DNA from: Maylandia zebra
Lineage: Eukaryota; Chordata; Actinopteri; Cichliformes; Cichlidae
Length of the DNA: 64,000 nucleotides
Direction: 5' to 3'
Assembly (NCBI RefSeq): GCF_041146795.1
Contig: NC_135167.1
Location: 8,910,954-8,974,953 of the forward strand
The position numbers and the translations under genes are program-made. This document shows positions 11,574 to 25,732 of this stretch, in pieces. The notes under the pieces are model-generated. The model made no database searches. It worked only from the letters and a program-made list of their open reading frames with translations, and had not been told where the DNA came from. Position 1 is the first letter of the stretch; each line of letters starts with the position of its first letter.

Positions 11574-13415
11574 TAGATAAAAAAGAGCTAATGAATGCTT
11601 TATTTTTGGAAATTTCTCCAACAGTGAGTCACAGCTGGAATTTTTCCTGTGAGCTGTGGACATCTGCCTTGTGCGACTGCTGAGTGTCCTTTAGTGTTGC
11701 ACCAAAAGCCCTAATCCTCTGTATTTAAAGACTTATCTCCGGCTAATCTCTTAAGACGTTAGGATTAAGCTAAGTCTTAATCTTAATGATATAACTTTGA
11801 TGACTTGTGGTGTGATGACAGAAGGCATGAAGATAAATTTAAAAGGGTCTGAAATAAAGATTAATATTTGTTTTACATTTTGTAGGATTTAACTACAACG
11901 TATAGCTGCCTCTATACAATCTGTGCGATGGGACTGCTCATCTGTTGTCTGTTAAAGACAGAGAATGATAACATTGGTTCAGTCAGGGAGCACATGACCA
12001 AAAGAAGTATTTTCTATTTGGCCTGGTCTGGGACTCCCTTGTCCTTAGAGCACCAGCGTGAAACTCCATCTCCTGTGATGGAGATGGGTTGCAATGTGAC
12101 TTGCAGGTGTGTAGTACCTGTATGCAGGCTAAAGCTTATTAAATAGTGCACCCTGTATGTGATTTGCTAATTGGATCTGTAGAAGGCGGTGAGCTGAGAA
12201 GAAGAAGAAGAAGAGTGCACCCAAGCCTAGTTTCAAGGCCTGCCTGAACTAATGCGATGCTTGATTTGTAAGCTTTCTATGGTGAGTAAGGGCTAAAAGA
12301 AACTCATTTCACTGGGTGTACAAAGTGGGACAAAACAACTGAAGGCAAATACTATTTGATCCTGGTCTGCTCCTACAAAGCCTGTGAATCTCTGACAGGC
12401 ATGAAGAGGCTCTGTGTCCTGGAGGAGAAATGATACAACAGACCAAAAGCTTCCGAGGCTTTAGACTGATTCTACCATGAGCGCAGCAACATTAAAAAGA
12501 AAACAACAAAACAAGAATCTACATCTAAGATCTGATGTGGAAAATGTCTGCAAAATATATATCCATATATAAAAGACAATCTATGTGCATCTAAAATTTT
12601 CTGTCATCATATAATCATTAATTAAGACACTGCTTGTGACTTCTAAGTGGAATGTCAGTCCGTCCTCTGGGCTTGTGGTGCTACTCTGCATCGGTGATGT
12701 CGAGGTGGTGCAAGGGTGACAGTTTTTCATCACAGCCCTGTGTCATGAATGCTGGGTGTCCATTGCATAGCCTTTAGCAGGACTCCATTTCAGTGTTAGA
12801 AGCTACACGGGGAGAGCCCACTCTGAAGGCACGGCATGCCCACTCGTTGGGCCTGTCCGGCCCAGCCAGCACTGGAATGCAGTGGCTCGTTCCCCGGCCT
12901 TCCTGACGCTAACATCAGCAGCGTTCTCAGATGTGACAGCACTGGTGAATTCACGTGGTAAATTGCTTCAGTCAAAGCATAAGAGTGAAAGATACAGAAA
13001 GGATGAGAGAGAAAGCAAGGAGAGAGTTGAATTTGCGCTTTCTCCTCCAATCCAGAAACCCTCTTTCTGATGAATGTGCTGGGGTCAGGAGGTGTGACGT
13101 CATCAGGGGCCTCTGGGTGAGCTGGCGTGTTGACTTTCAGGGTTAGGCGCCCAAGGGGGAGGGGGATGGAAAGGACCACAAATGGAGGGTAAGGGAGGGA
13201 CCCTTTTCCCCAACCCTAGCATGTAATAGCAGGGCTTGTGGTGGGAGCTGCACTGTGTGTGTTAGTCCACGGACTGGCTGTCCAGCTGAGGACGGGGGCA
13301 GTAACTCAGATGGCCACAGAGAGGCTTCTCTGGAACTGCTGAAGAGGGTGCAGGCCTTTTTTTGCCCACTGCTGGTGTCCCAGATCACCTGGGATGTGGA
13401 GCTTAGTTCTCCCAA

Positions 13416-13568
13416 TCACAGTTCAGTGACATGGAGAGGGTAGCTGGGGGGCGCATGGGCAGGAACCTGCGACTGGAGCCGAAGGATGTGGCAGTCGTGG
13501 CAGAGCAGGTGGCCTTCCAGTGGATAACAGCGGTGCCTTTCCTCATCATTTAACTGGAGACCGCAGTC
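13416..13568 (-). CDS. wtip: wtip exon 8: end of LIM3, PDZ-binding tail and stop
   Basis: Acceptor TTTCAG. Encodes [32 protein letters not shown], a proline-containing linker, and ends YPLHVTEL followed by TGA (13416-13418). The last four residues (VTEL) fit a class I PDZ ligand. Confidence 0.97.
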   Translation of the reverse strand, partial: DCGLQLNDEERHRCYPLEGHLLCHDCHILRLQSQVPAHAPPSYPLHVTEL

Positions 13569-16500
13569 CTGAAATAAATATAATTACATATATTTAATAA
13601 TCACGCTCACACATATTAATAAAAATCCATTTAGACACTATAAAACATGTATTTTACATGCACTGGTAAATTTTGAGGTTTTATGCTATTTTGCTTCCAA
13701 AATGTCTCAGACTGGTGGAGCAATCATACAGTCAGGCATTTACCTTTTGCTAATTTGAGATTTTACACATGAACTTCAGACATTTTCAGCAGAATTGTGT
13801 TGGGATGATTTCAAAAGGAGGAAACAGCAGGAAAGAGTGTACTTCAAAGACCGAAGCTGGCAATGTGGTTTAGATGAGAGAGCTGCCTGGGCAGAGCACG
13901 CCGGAGGCAGCACACATGGTGCTACTTTGACTACTGGCTGTACATTTTGCAGATCAGAACAAAAACCCCAAATTACCCATCGACCTTTTCAGAAGTGAGC
14001 TTGCAGCTTAAAGACTGTCTAATTTCATCTGACGTTTCCACTGTCACATGGATCTCTTGGGTGCATGCACTACTTGGCACGAGTAAGCAAACACCTTTTG
14101 TCTTTTTAAGTAAAATAGTAGATGTTTATGATCCACAACCTTCTCTGTGATCTTCCTATTTTCCACTTGCCTGATAACTTCATCTTCTTCAATCCTTTGT
14201 CCGATATATCAACCATCCCTTCTCTGCACATGTCCAAACCATCTCGACCTGAGCTGTTCCTCTGATATACTCATTTCTAAGCTTGTCTGTTCCAGTGATT
14301 CACAACAAATATCCAGGTTTCTGCTGTGCATATTTAAATAGTGAACTGTAGACCTGCGATGCAAAGTAACTGGAGAGGTTTTAAAGTAATAATTATAAGC
14401 TTTCAATATTTAACCAGTAAATATTGAATTTCAAACATATATCTTTAAAATCAGATTTCTTTCTTATATTTTAAGCCCAAAATCTCCACCTATAGCTACC
14501 AAACTTTCAATTTTTGGAGCAGTCTATATCCTGAAGGTTTTAATAGCATTCAGAGTCACATTTATGGAAGATTTTACTCTTAAAAACTTGGGGGGGAAAG
14601 TATTTTTTTCCTGTTGATAACAGCAAAAACAGATTTCAACAAATTAAGCCACCTGCAATATAAAAGTACTTTGCTCAGTGTAAAGTTATTAGTTAGTTTT
14701 TAATTATTTTTACTGTCTTTACCTGTAGTTTCTTTCCTTAAAGAAATAATTTGAGATTTTGGGAAACAGGCTTGTTTGCAGAAAATGAACAGATGAGAAA
14801 ACTAATTAGTGACACCAAGTTGTGCCAGTGACTTCAGTGTGGGCGTCTTTCTGGACCCTCGTTGTAAACAGGGTGCTGACTCTGAGACAAATCATAGACA
14901 GTGAGTGGGTTTATCCTTGAAGAGTTCAGATGTCCAGAGGGAACTGTGGGTTTGAGAAAAGCTGCCTCCAAAGACGGGGATAGAGGCTGTTCAAATTGTA
15001 TGCTTTGATGAATGAGCACACTGATCTCTGAGCCTGCAGAGGAATTCTGCGCATGGCTGACACGACGAGACCCCGATGTGGACCCTGACCATGTTGGAGG
15101 GATTACATAAACTGACTGCTAACCACTCAGGTGATTTAAAACCGGATAAACAGCTTAAAAATGTACATATTATAAATGAATTTTCACTGTGCATCAATGT
15201 GATTCTCGCTGTATTTTCAAAAATCCAACTGTCGTGTTACAGCATTACAGAAAAAACATGTTTTTTTCCCCTCAATATGTAATTATTTACCATCTTCAGA
15301 ATGATTCAACTGCAGACTTTACCCTTCCTGTCCATAAGCCTCCCTCTCACCCCCCATTCAGAGCTCCACTGAATGATTACCCGCTGCTTATATAACGATC
15401 TGATGCATTTCTATGAAGCGGAACCTCAGCCATTCAGACATATGCAAGTTGTATCCTGCTCAGGGGATAGTAAAAATGATCTCACGATTTAGAAAAAAAC
15501 CCCTGCTCAATCGCTGCAGGGAGGCGTGAAATGTTTATTTGTTTCACTAAACATTCATGGCACACTTGAACTAAAAAAAAAATCTAGCAGCCAAGTTGAG
15601 CGACAGGATGACTGAGATGTCAGAAGCTGGGTTTAAGCAGCAAGCCCCCAGCCGAGCTGCAATGCGCTTTGTCAATGAGTCACATATTGAGCTGTAACCT
15701 TTGGTTGATATCCATCAGTATGTTTTTTTTCCCCTGTCTGTGTCTCATTCATTCCACAAGAGCAGTGATTCACACTCGTTGGTAGAAAACAGTGAGTCTA
15801 TTCTTATCCCACGATTTGGAGATCTTACCACAGTTCACTGTGTTTACGGGACTAAGCAGATGTGCACGTGTGTTAGTGTGTGTGTGTGTGTGCTAAAGTA
15901 GTGTGCAAATATGTCCTTGTGTGTGTTTTTATAATTTCAACCGCCTCAAAAGTTGAATCACGCACAGTGATGCTTAATTCACTCTAATCAAATCCCAGGC
16001 ATGGCAGATCACTCTTACTCATACCTTGTGAAGTGTGTGTGAGAAAGAGAGACTACAGTCAGTGTACGCAGTCGAAGTGACTCACCTCACAATGGTAGCA
16101 CTCCACGTGGTAGTCCTTGTCCATAGAAACAACGCGAATAGTTTCCTCAGAGCCCTGTGGAGACAAACACACAGAAAGTGATGAGTTTGATGTTTGAGCC
16201 CTGCAGCTTTTATTATTAATTTTTGATTCATTCATTCTACTTTTATCTAAAACATATTGGCTTTTATTTTCACCTTCAAAGCAAAAGCTTTTGTTTGCTT
16301 TGGTTTTTGTACATTTTTTCTGTAAGCATCTCCCTGTTGGTGATTGTGTGCTAGTAAGAGATCATTAAAAAGAAAATCCATGAAAAATTCAATGAAAAAG
16401 AAAATCGGACGATTCTTCCCTCACAGGGCGCCGCTATGTGGAGCTGTTATTTTTCGATTGCTTTGGGAAGTTATATTCTGACTTTGTGCTCGTTTGAATC

Positions 16501-19500
16501 TGCAGTGGGTGTAGTGGATCTCCTTGAGTGTGTCAGAAGGGCGACTCTTCAAGTTGAATTTTTGAGAATGCAGATGTAAATGAAGACAGTCAAATCTGGT
16601 GAGAAAGTGAGTGATGAGTGAGAATTAGGTTGTTCTATGTGAAGGTGCAGTTTGGGTCAGTTGTGGTGAATGTTCTCCCTCAGACACGTTGGGATGTTAC
16701 AGAAAACCTCAACACTCTGACAAAGATCCCAGGGGGGAAAAATCACGCTGTAAATGTTTGTGAATCTGAGCTTGGACACCTGCTCCCGGTTGGTATCTGA
16801 GTTGTAGCAGCATCTCTTATTGCCGTTCTTGATCCCAGATTAGATTTTGCCACCTCTTTTACATAGATTCGGAAAAAATTAGTTACATGAATGAGCCTTT
16901 TTGCAAATACACCCGACGTTCACATGATTAATGTCAAATTCTGGTCTCTGAGTCCAACCAAAGTCATCAGTAACACTCAAAAACGGCAAGATGTAATATT
17001 GTTTTGCTCGTTACCTGGGCTGGAAGGATGGGCTGGTTACATGAGGCACACTTGGGGGCAAAAACCCTGTAATGGAAAAAAAATCGTCAACCTTGTGTTT
17101 AACTCAACTAAATCTAAAAGTTGTTTTTAGACATATAATACACATTCATACCCAATTTTTGGATGCTGTTTAAAATGTAAACAAAAACAGAATGCAATAC
17201 AAATCTCACAAACCTATATTTTACTCACAATAGAACAGAAAACATATCAATGGCTCAAGCTGAGAAAATCTACCACTTTAAGGGAAAAAAATTGGCTCAT
17301 TTTTCATTTGCTGGCAGCAACACATCTCAAAAAACTTAGGACGAGGCCATGTTTATCACTGTGTACCAACAACAGATGGGATGGGCGCAACAAATGATTG
17401 CTCTTGCCATTAAATTCAAATTGATGTAATATTTATCACGAAATAATTAAATATTTCAATTTAAACATGTGACATGATAATTAAATATGAGTTTATGAGA
17501 ATTGCAAATCGTGGCTTTCTGTTTTCATCCCAACTTTTTTGGAATTGTGGTTGTAAATACCAGGACAATAATTAAACAAACAGGAGGGTGTGGCGTACCC
17601 CCGTGACACCTGGCAGACTGAGACAGACTGCTTCTTTGTGCCAAACATTACTTTTACGTGCTGAGCTGTTTGTTTACAAAAACGATCGTCTTCTTACGTG
17701 TGGTAGTCTTTGACACAGTAGATGTTGTTCTCAACGTCCACAGTGAAAGGCACTCCATCTAGACCCTCCTTACACACAACACAGCGGAAACAGCCGGGAT
17801 GGTAGGACTTGCCTAGTGCCTGGAGGATCTAAACTCCCACACAGAAAAAAATAGAGAAGAAAATAGAAGATAATAATAGTTCTTATATAGGACTTAAATA
17901 ACAGGTATGGACATGCAGTAGGACATAATAGGCAGAGAAAGGGTTACACTCTCTAAAGGGCTGTCCAATTTTTTATTGGAATAGGGTTATTCAGACAGTA
18001 TGTGAGATTGCTGGAGTGAAGGTCTCAAATATAATTGACTTTGGACTCCTGCAGGACAAAAAGATGATAACTTTATCTTGGAGAAAAATTGATGTAGCTA
18101 TAGATATATGTATGAGTGAAGGAAATTATATCTTGGAAAAATACTGGATTATACAACACTACATCTTTTTTATCTGTATCTTCTTTAAAATTCTTTGTTA
18201 AATATGTAAAGTAAAAATTCTCTGTTCTCCTCTAACGGTTGTGAAAACACAGCAGCATGCTTAATTGCTGAATCAGATTAATGATTTTTATTAAAAACGT
18301 GGTTGATAAGGAAAAAAAGGTCTTCGTTGCTCAAGGCTCTTACCATCTCCATGATGAGGTGACCACACACAAAGCACTTCTCAGCCGTCTGCTGGAAACC
18401 AGAGTACTGTGGGTGAAACCAGACACGCAGATTATCATGCTGAGTATTGCTTTTTTGGATACTGTTGCACTGACTGACCTTGCAATCTAAAGCAATGCGT
18501 CACACTTTCTGCATGAAAACATGTTTCAATCTTGTATTTATCTACAGAGGGAATTGCTTGTTAAATGAGATCAGTTATGCCCTTTTCACCTCTATATCTT
18601 TATTTTTGAACTCTGCGTGAATTACAATTAAAAACAATTCTTATTTGTCTCATACTGAATGTAAATGTAGCCTCAAAAAAGCTGTTACAGTTTCGCTCAC
18701 TTTCGCTCACTTTGGCTGGCTGCATCTTCTAATGGTTCACTTACACCAGAGCAAAAATAGGATGTCAACCACCTAGCAACTAAGCAGAATTGTTTGTTTC
18801 CCAGTGACTGTATTATTATTATTTTTTTGTTTTGTTTTGCTTTGAGCGTGTGGCACATTCAATTTCTGTGGGACCTCTGTGCTCTCAGTCAGAGCTGTGC
18901 GTGTCAAATGACCATATAAGGATATCATCTCTCTGACATTGTACAGAACCAAGAGCTGAAAAAACTGCCAGTGTTCAGTGTTTTGAAGCGTGAGCTGTTG
19001 AGCTATTCAACCTTAATGTGTTGACCTCATTATTTGTAACTTTGACCATGTTAAATGTAACAGTTTAATTATGAAAGGAAATAAATAAAAGCATAATAGA
19101 TACACTTTATAATGAGATGACCAGGCTTTATTTAGAATCATCTCATCATTCTCTTAGCCTCCATTACTTTTTTTTACAGCTATAACTAATTCGTCAAAGA
19201 TTCCTTCATGTTGAGGGAGTTTAGTGCCCTCTGTCTTCTACAGGAAATAAAACACTCGCCAACACATCAGTAGCTCCTTCCCTTCAAACCTGAAGCCCAG
19301 GCAAATAATTAAAGCGACCATCTGCAGCACACAACCCCCTCTGGGTCATGACCTGATTGATACAGAGGGGCCTGCTAATGGAGACACTGCTACCAGGTGG
19401 AGGTGGTAGGTCATGATGGGCAGGCTGCCCCCTGCCCTGACATCTCTGCTCTGAATCTACCATCTGCCAGCACCTCCCCCCACCTATGAAGCACCCCCAG

Positions 19501-22500
19501 GGTGACAGCCCAGACTAGCCGTGCATCAGCCGTAGGAGGGAGGCGGAAGGAGATTAGTCTCATCCCGACATCTCAAAGGTGTTGATTGTAAATTGCAAAA
19601 CAGGAATCTGAGTGTTTCCTAACAGGCCAGCAGGTTACAGGAAAGCTGCCTATAAACAGGAAGTACTCTCAGCACATGAGGCTAACAGTTTTGGTGTAAT
19701 ATGGACAACAAAACCAATTTCAACATCTGCGGTAGAGGAAGTGTTTGCAGCCACCTTCCTTGTTTGAAATCAGTTACATTTTATTCAAATCACATACAGC
19801 TAGAGTAAACAAAATATGATGGTCACGATTCTCAGTGTTCAGTGGAGCATGAGATCAGGTCCAGTGTCTGGCCTGTTAACCTGCAGCAGATGGACCAGGA
19901 GTCTGAGAGCTGCAGCTGTCCAACCCTCCTCCTCCTTCTCCACCTCCTAATTGTAAGTGCCGGGGAGCAGCTCGCAGTGTAATTGAGCTCCTTGGGGAAA
20001 TTATTAGTGTGAATTGAAGGGGTGGTGCTAAAGCCCTAATTGTAGCTGTTCAATGTTTTTCCTCCAGAGGGTTCAAGAATGTAGCCTGAGGTCCTAATTC
20101 TTCGCTCTTTCTGCTCCACCTGCATCCCCGTCTGACTCCAGCATGAGGCAAACACACAGTGATGCACTCATCACAGAACAAAATCAATAACCATGAGAGC
20201 ACTTACCAGAAAGTCCTCCTCACAGTAGACCTTTCCATTGACGTTGTAGAACGCTTTCCCTCGTAGCCTCCTCCCTGAAAAGATGAACGGCAAATTAAAA
20301 ATGCAACATGCAAAGATGTATATAGACTATATAGTCAAAAGTATGTGGATGCTCATAGTTTTGTACTTTGGATCTAGAAATCTTAAGGCACAGACCCTTA
20401 CAGTAAACAAGAGAACCGCTTATATACAGTGGGAATATTATTTCTCATCTCCTTGCATTCATTTGCTATTTTGTTGTCTACCAACAACCAAACAGTGTGA
20501 CGAGGGATTTTCTGACAACCAAACATTATTATAGCACACTGTACTTTACAGTATACCACAAGTGGACATCAAGGTATGAATTATTTTTTTTGTAACGGTA
20601 CATTTTAAGCAGTTCTTTCCTTTAACAACAAAAACAACAACTAAAAAAAGTTGACGTGAGCCCCAGACTTTATGTGTAGTTGTTACATTTTGGGAATTAC
20701 GAATAAGTGATACAGCAAAGGTCTTGGTTAACCTACTGAAAGAAGAAGAAGAAAGACAACTATCACAAAAGCCATGTGTCTTTTGACTTCAGCTGGACTG
20801 AATGATCATCATCACTGTCATCTGTCAGTACAGTTTGGGTAATAATAAAAAAGCACTTTGCAAATGAAACATCTGAGAGAAATAGGCCAACATCAAAATA
20901 GTGGTAGACCGTTCAAAAGTGTCTGATTTAAAAGTGTCTTTTCCAGTGAAGGCAAGGTATCTGCCAGTGGACTGATGACATCCAGATGTTACAAACTGAA
21001 TCAAAAGGAGAACTAATGATATGTCAGAGGACACAAAGGTTATTTTCTGAACATATAAATATAGTCATCCCTTTAAATTCTGGCTTACACAAAAATTGTG
21101 AAAACCATTGCACTGAACATTGTTGCACACCAACCTTAGCCCCCCCCCAAAACATCAACATGTTACCTCAGCAGAACAATGCTAACTGCTACACACCATG
21201 AAACCCACAAAGTTTTAGGAAGTAAAAAGAAGAAACCATCACAAACACAAAATAAGTCCAACACACAAACACTCAAATGACCCAAAGGCTTGACTGCCAA
21301 TGTGCCATGACATTCTCAAAGGTGCCATATTCTTGCTTTGATGGGTCAGAGATGGCATGAGGAGGATTTACACGATATTAGGCAGCTGGTTTGAATGCTG
21401 TGACTCATCAGTTTAAGTAATTGCAACTTTGTGGCAACAGTTTCCACTTTGCTTGCAAACTGACTTTCTTTTTGCATAAATTCCAAAACTTTTTAAGAGG
21501 ACCTGCAGATTTTTTCTGTGTAAAATTTTTTTTGGTGCAACCACACTTTAAAATCTTAGCTGAGTGGGAAAGGATTTGACAAAGTTTAGTGTAAAACCGT
21601 AAAAACCATCCCAGAATACTAGAGAAAGCAAAGAGATGAGCTTATCCAATTTTCCACTTTTTAAAATCTGATGATAAAATAGTCGATTTTCTTTATTGCT
21701 GGTTTGCAGATTTCTGTCACAGCTGCACCATCCACCCACTGTTTAAACCTACTGTTTGTAAAGGACATGAAAAGGAAGCTGAATTCGGAATAGAAGAAAG
21801 ATAGCTTAAATGAAAGAATGTCGGCCTTCTAGTGAAGAGCAGTTAAAATTGCATGTCGCAGGTAGAGAATGAACTGAGTAGCTGCACCGAGGTCCAGTAT
21901 TAGAAAAATAAATTGTATCTTGAAATACGAATCCTCCCGCAGACATCAATAATAAAAATATGGAAGAGAAAATGTGCACTTTTAGACTGTATTTGTTAGG
22001 TTATCACTTCTTTGCCCCCCAAAAACTAAAAAAACTAAAAAATAAACAATTAACCAATTATTTCAGACAGAACATGCGATATAACACTTCTGTTAACTTT
22101 TACATGCAAAAACACATCCTACTGTATCCTTTTCTTTTATCTGCCACGGCCACAGCACACAGAGTGCGGAGCAGATGGTTCGCTAAAAAAAGGCAACTTT
22201 CTGCCTCCGTTTAATTACCTCAACCATTGATCCCGACAAGAATCCATTCACAACCCATACACAATCAATACAGCAGGCTGCTTGCCAAACCTCCCCCAAA
22301 AATCTCCACTCTTCCCTGCTATTGTGCACTGCTCACAGACAGACCAACAATAGCAGACTGGAGGGAGGATGTCCCTTATTCTGACACATACAGAAAACGA
22401 CAACCAGCTTTTCAACACCGCTTCATTATTCTAAATAACTTTAAAACCCTAAAAAAGTCACAGGCCCACAACACATAAACATGTCCACACTGTGAGCCCG

Positions 22501-25500
22501 GGTTCAGGACACCGAGCTTCTAGCGCAGAGTGAGAACACTGAATTCCTCTGGGTTAGACTTCATTCATCAGAATCCAAGTTTGAATCCAAACTGAAAAGG
22601 AAATTCTGCTGCGGGCTGGCTTCTACAGCCCCCTGCCATGCATCTCACACTGCTCGCCCATTCAAATTCATTTAACAGCAGCGGTGTCTCTGTGGCAGCA
22701 CGATGACTTCACCCAAGCCTGGCAGACGAAACCCATGGATCTCATAAATCTGCAGGATTAGTCAGATTTAATTGTCGTCCTGAGCCACCACTGATTTTAT
22801 GGGTGTCCCAGCATGAAAAATATGCTGCTTTTTTTTTTTTAACTTAAATTTATGCAGTCGCTATATTTCATACACATGCACTCACATGCACTCACACACA
22901 CACACACTGTCACAATGCTGGGAGATGGCAATACATTAACATCCACATAAATGGCTGGAGCAGCAGAGGAATGTTGTCCACACAATAGGTGAGACTTTTA
23001 AGACTTTGAGACTGAGGAGCAATTAGCATTTTGGTAGCGAGGAGCAAAAAAGAAAAGGAGGATTGAAGAAGAGCTCTTCATAGATGAGACTTTGAAGGGG
23101 CTAAACTGGCAGGAGCAGTGAGATTATAGTGAACAGTGCAGCAGCAGGGGCTGCGAGGTGTTGCTGTGTGCTGGTCTGTGGCCTCTGCTCTGGAGTTTGG
23201 GGTCTGGAAGGTGAATACAAAGGCCCCAGTGCTGATGACTGTGTGGAGCGCTGCTAGGGGAGCAGGCCGACTGAGCAAACGGGGACATTCTTTCTGCCTG
23301 AGGTCACTAGCTGGTCCCATTCATCCCCCCCGCACCTCTCCAGCACCCGCTCTCTGCCCACTTCCATCACCAAGAAAAAGAGGGGGAGGGCTCCATGCCT
23401 CCCTCTCGCTCCTTTGGCCTTTTGTGACCAGACATTGCTGCAGAGGGGCCGAATGTCCTCACAGTCCTGCAAGGCATTGAATCAGTAGCTCTATTTATAT
23501 TTTGCAATCTACCTGCAGGTTTTACAGAGCCTGATCCATGATTATAGCTCAGTCAAATTGCTCCCATTAGGCCCCTGACTGCATGTAAACTTGAGCATAT
23601 TTTACCCATCCTGGCATCATAGACTAGCTAGATGTGCAGTTTGGGATTTACTTTAAAACCCTTTTCTCATTTTCATGTCTCACTCTGCTTGCTTGTCTTA
23701 GTTATTACTTTTAGAAGTTCCAACCAGAGGTTGTGTTAGACTTTGTCATCGCCTTTCATTTTGATGGACAGGGTTGTGAAGTTTCCTAACTTATTTTCTC
23801 ATTACCTACCTACAAATAAAAAGAGTATCCATTGATGGGGACATCAATGCATAAGGGACAAATAATGGTACATCACAAAAAAGAATAGAAATGTAAAAAA
23901 TCTGCTGTAAGGTCACTCCACATGTCAGCAGCAAAAGAAACAGATTCGACAGTTCAAGCGGAGGCACTAAAACAACCTTGTGTCTAAACTAGCAAATATA
24001 AGGTGACTTGAGCTGGGTGCTTGATTGAGTGTAATCAAATGCATCAAAGAGGGCTGCTGCAGAGGCGAAAGCTTTTTGTGTCCGATTTTATTTTATTCTG
24101 AAGGGCAAACTCTGTCCAACCTCGCTCTGCTGCTACACCCAAAACTGAAATAACCAGCATCATGTTTCCAGCAGGAAAGTGATTGTAATTTAACAAAAGT
24201 TTTTTATGATTAAACTTTCCAATGCTGCAAGCGCTTAGGTTCATTTTGCCTGCCTAATCTGCTCCTTCTGCATGAGGAACCAGCTGCACCCATGACTCAG
24301 TCGTAATCACGCTCCGACACCTCACTGGAGGATTCAACCGTGTATGTTTAATTTTAGGTTGTATATATAGAAGACAGCAACTGGTGTGTTTATTTAATAT
24401 TTTGATGAATCCACCATCTAATCCATCAAAAAGACTGACAGACTTCAGATTTTTCCATCACTTTTTAAAAAAAAGAAAAACATTTAGTTAACTGGAGTCA
24501 ATTTTCAATTGATTCAATTTTAAGTCAAAAGTTGACACAGGGCACTTTAATTTCAAACCATACTCGCATTATTTTGACATCACAGCATTTGAAACTAGAG
24601 GTTTACAACTGATTTTGTTAGGTTATTTACACAGTCATAGTATTTACTTAATTTCATAGTTTATATTTTATAGGGACAGGTATGCAACATGCCTAACAGC
24701 ACAGAGCTAATTTTCAATAGCATTTAAAATCCATGAACGTCAGCACACCACATGCATATGAGTTTGGTATGGTTTATAATGACACATAATGATGAGTGAT
24801 TTTCTCCTCTCCCTCTTTCTGCTCCTGACCTCTGCACGTATGACGGCCGCGTGCAATTTTTGGTCATTTACAAATCTCAGCTCATCTGTTAGTGCATGCA
24901 TTTTGAATGCTGGTGTCACCATGGCGAAGGTATCATTCGGCTAAATTTTCCTCTGGTATGGCAGTTTCGGTTAAGCCTATTCAGTCAAAAAAGAAAGAAA
25001 AAACCCAGCAGGAGTCACTCGTCTTCACTGAAAGGATAGAAATCATTTCATTGGGCATCCAGGTTGTTTAGACGCTTTCACCTAAAATGAGAGCTGTGTA
25101 TTTTTTCTACACAATGTTAGTGTGTCTGAGATTCATCCTTGGATCATGTGGGAGATGTGGCCTTTTCTATGACTACCAAAATGAGAATGTGGGAATCTTA
25201 TTTTTGCATAATACAAAAAGAAGATTTAACACGTTGCAGTGACTTTGTTAAGTTGCATGCTGTTTCTGGTCTGAATAATTTTTTCCTACCAATAAGATAC
25301 AGATGTAATTGTGATCTTTTGTACATTTTGGATGCAGGACATGTGTCGACTATTCTCTGCAACTCTAGAAAACTGACAAAAAATCCAACCCTTAAGGTTA
25401 AGTTCATGGCTGGAGTTCAAATAGAAGTGAAGATGACAGGATTTCTTTCAGTGTAACCTGAGCTCATGGTATGCACATGAAGCTCGACCCAAGACTTCCA

Positions 25501-25666
25501 AAGCCACAGAGAGTCCCCCCTTTGGATAGTACTTTATGAACATTGAGGAATTATTATGATATGTTTACTTTGAAAATCTTTGTGTTATCTCCTTTGATTT
25601 TTTTAAGGACAGGCATTTATTAAACAGAGTGAAAAAGTGTTACTTCTCTAGTCATGGTATATGTCT

Positions 25667-25732
<66 letters not shown>

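Larger units (their letters stand above)
9205..13415 (-). other. wtip: Presumed wtip 3' UTR / downstream region
   Basis: No coding exon found. Contents are two CA/AC microsatellites (about 10233-10287 and 10611-10642), an A15 run near 10847, an hAT-like element at 11164-11573 and a GAA/AAG run near 12200. Whether all of this is transcribed as UTR is inferred only from the lack of another gene and from the polyadenylation-signal candidates. Confidence 0.35.
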
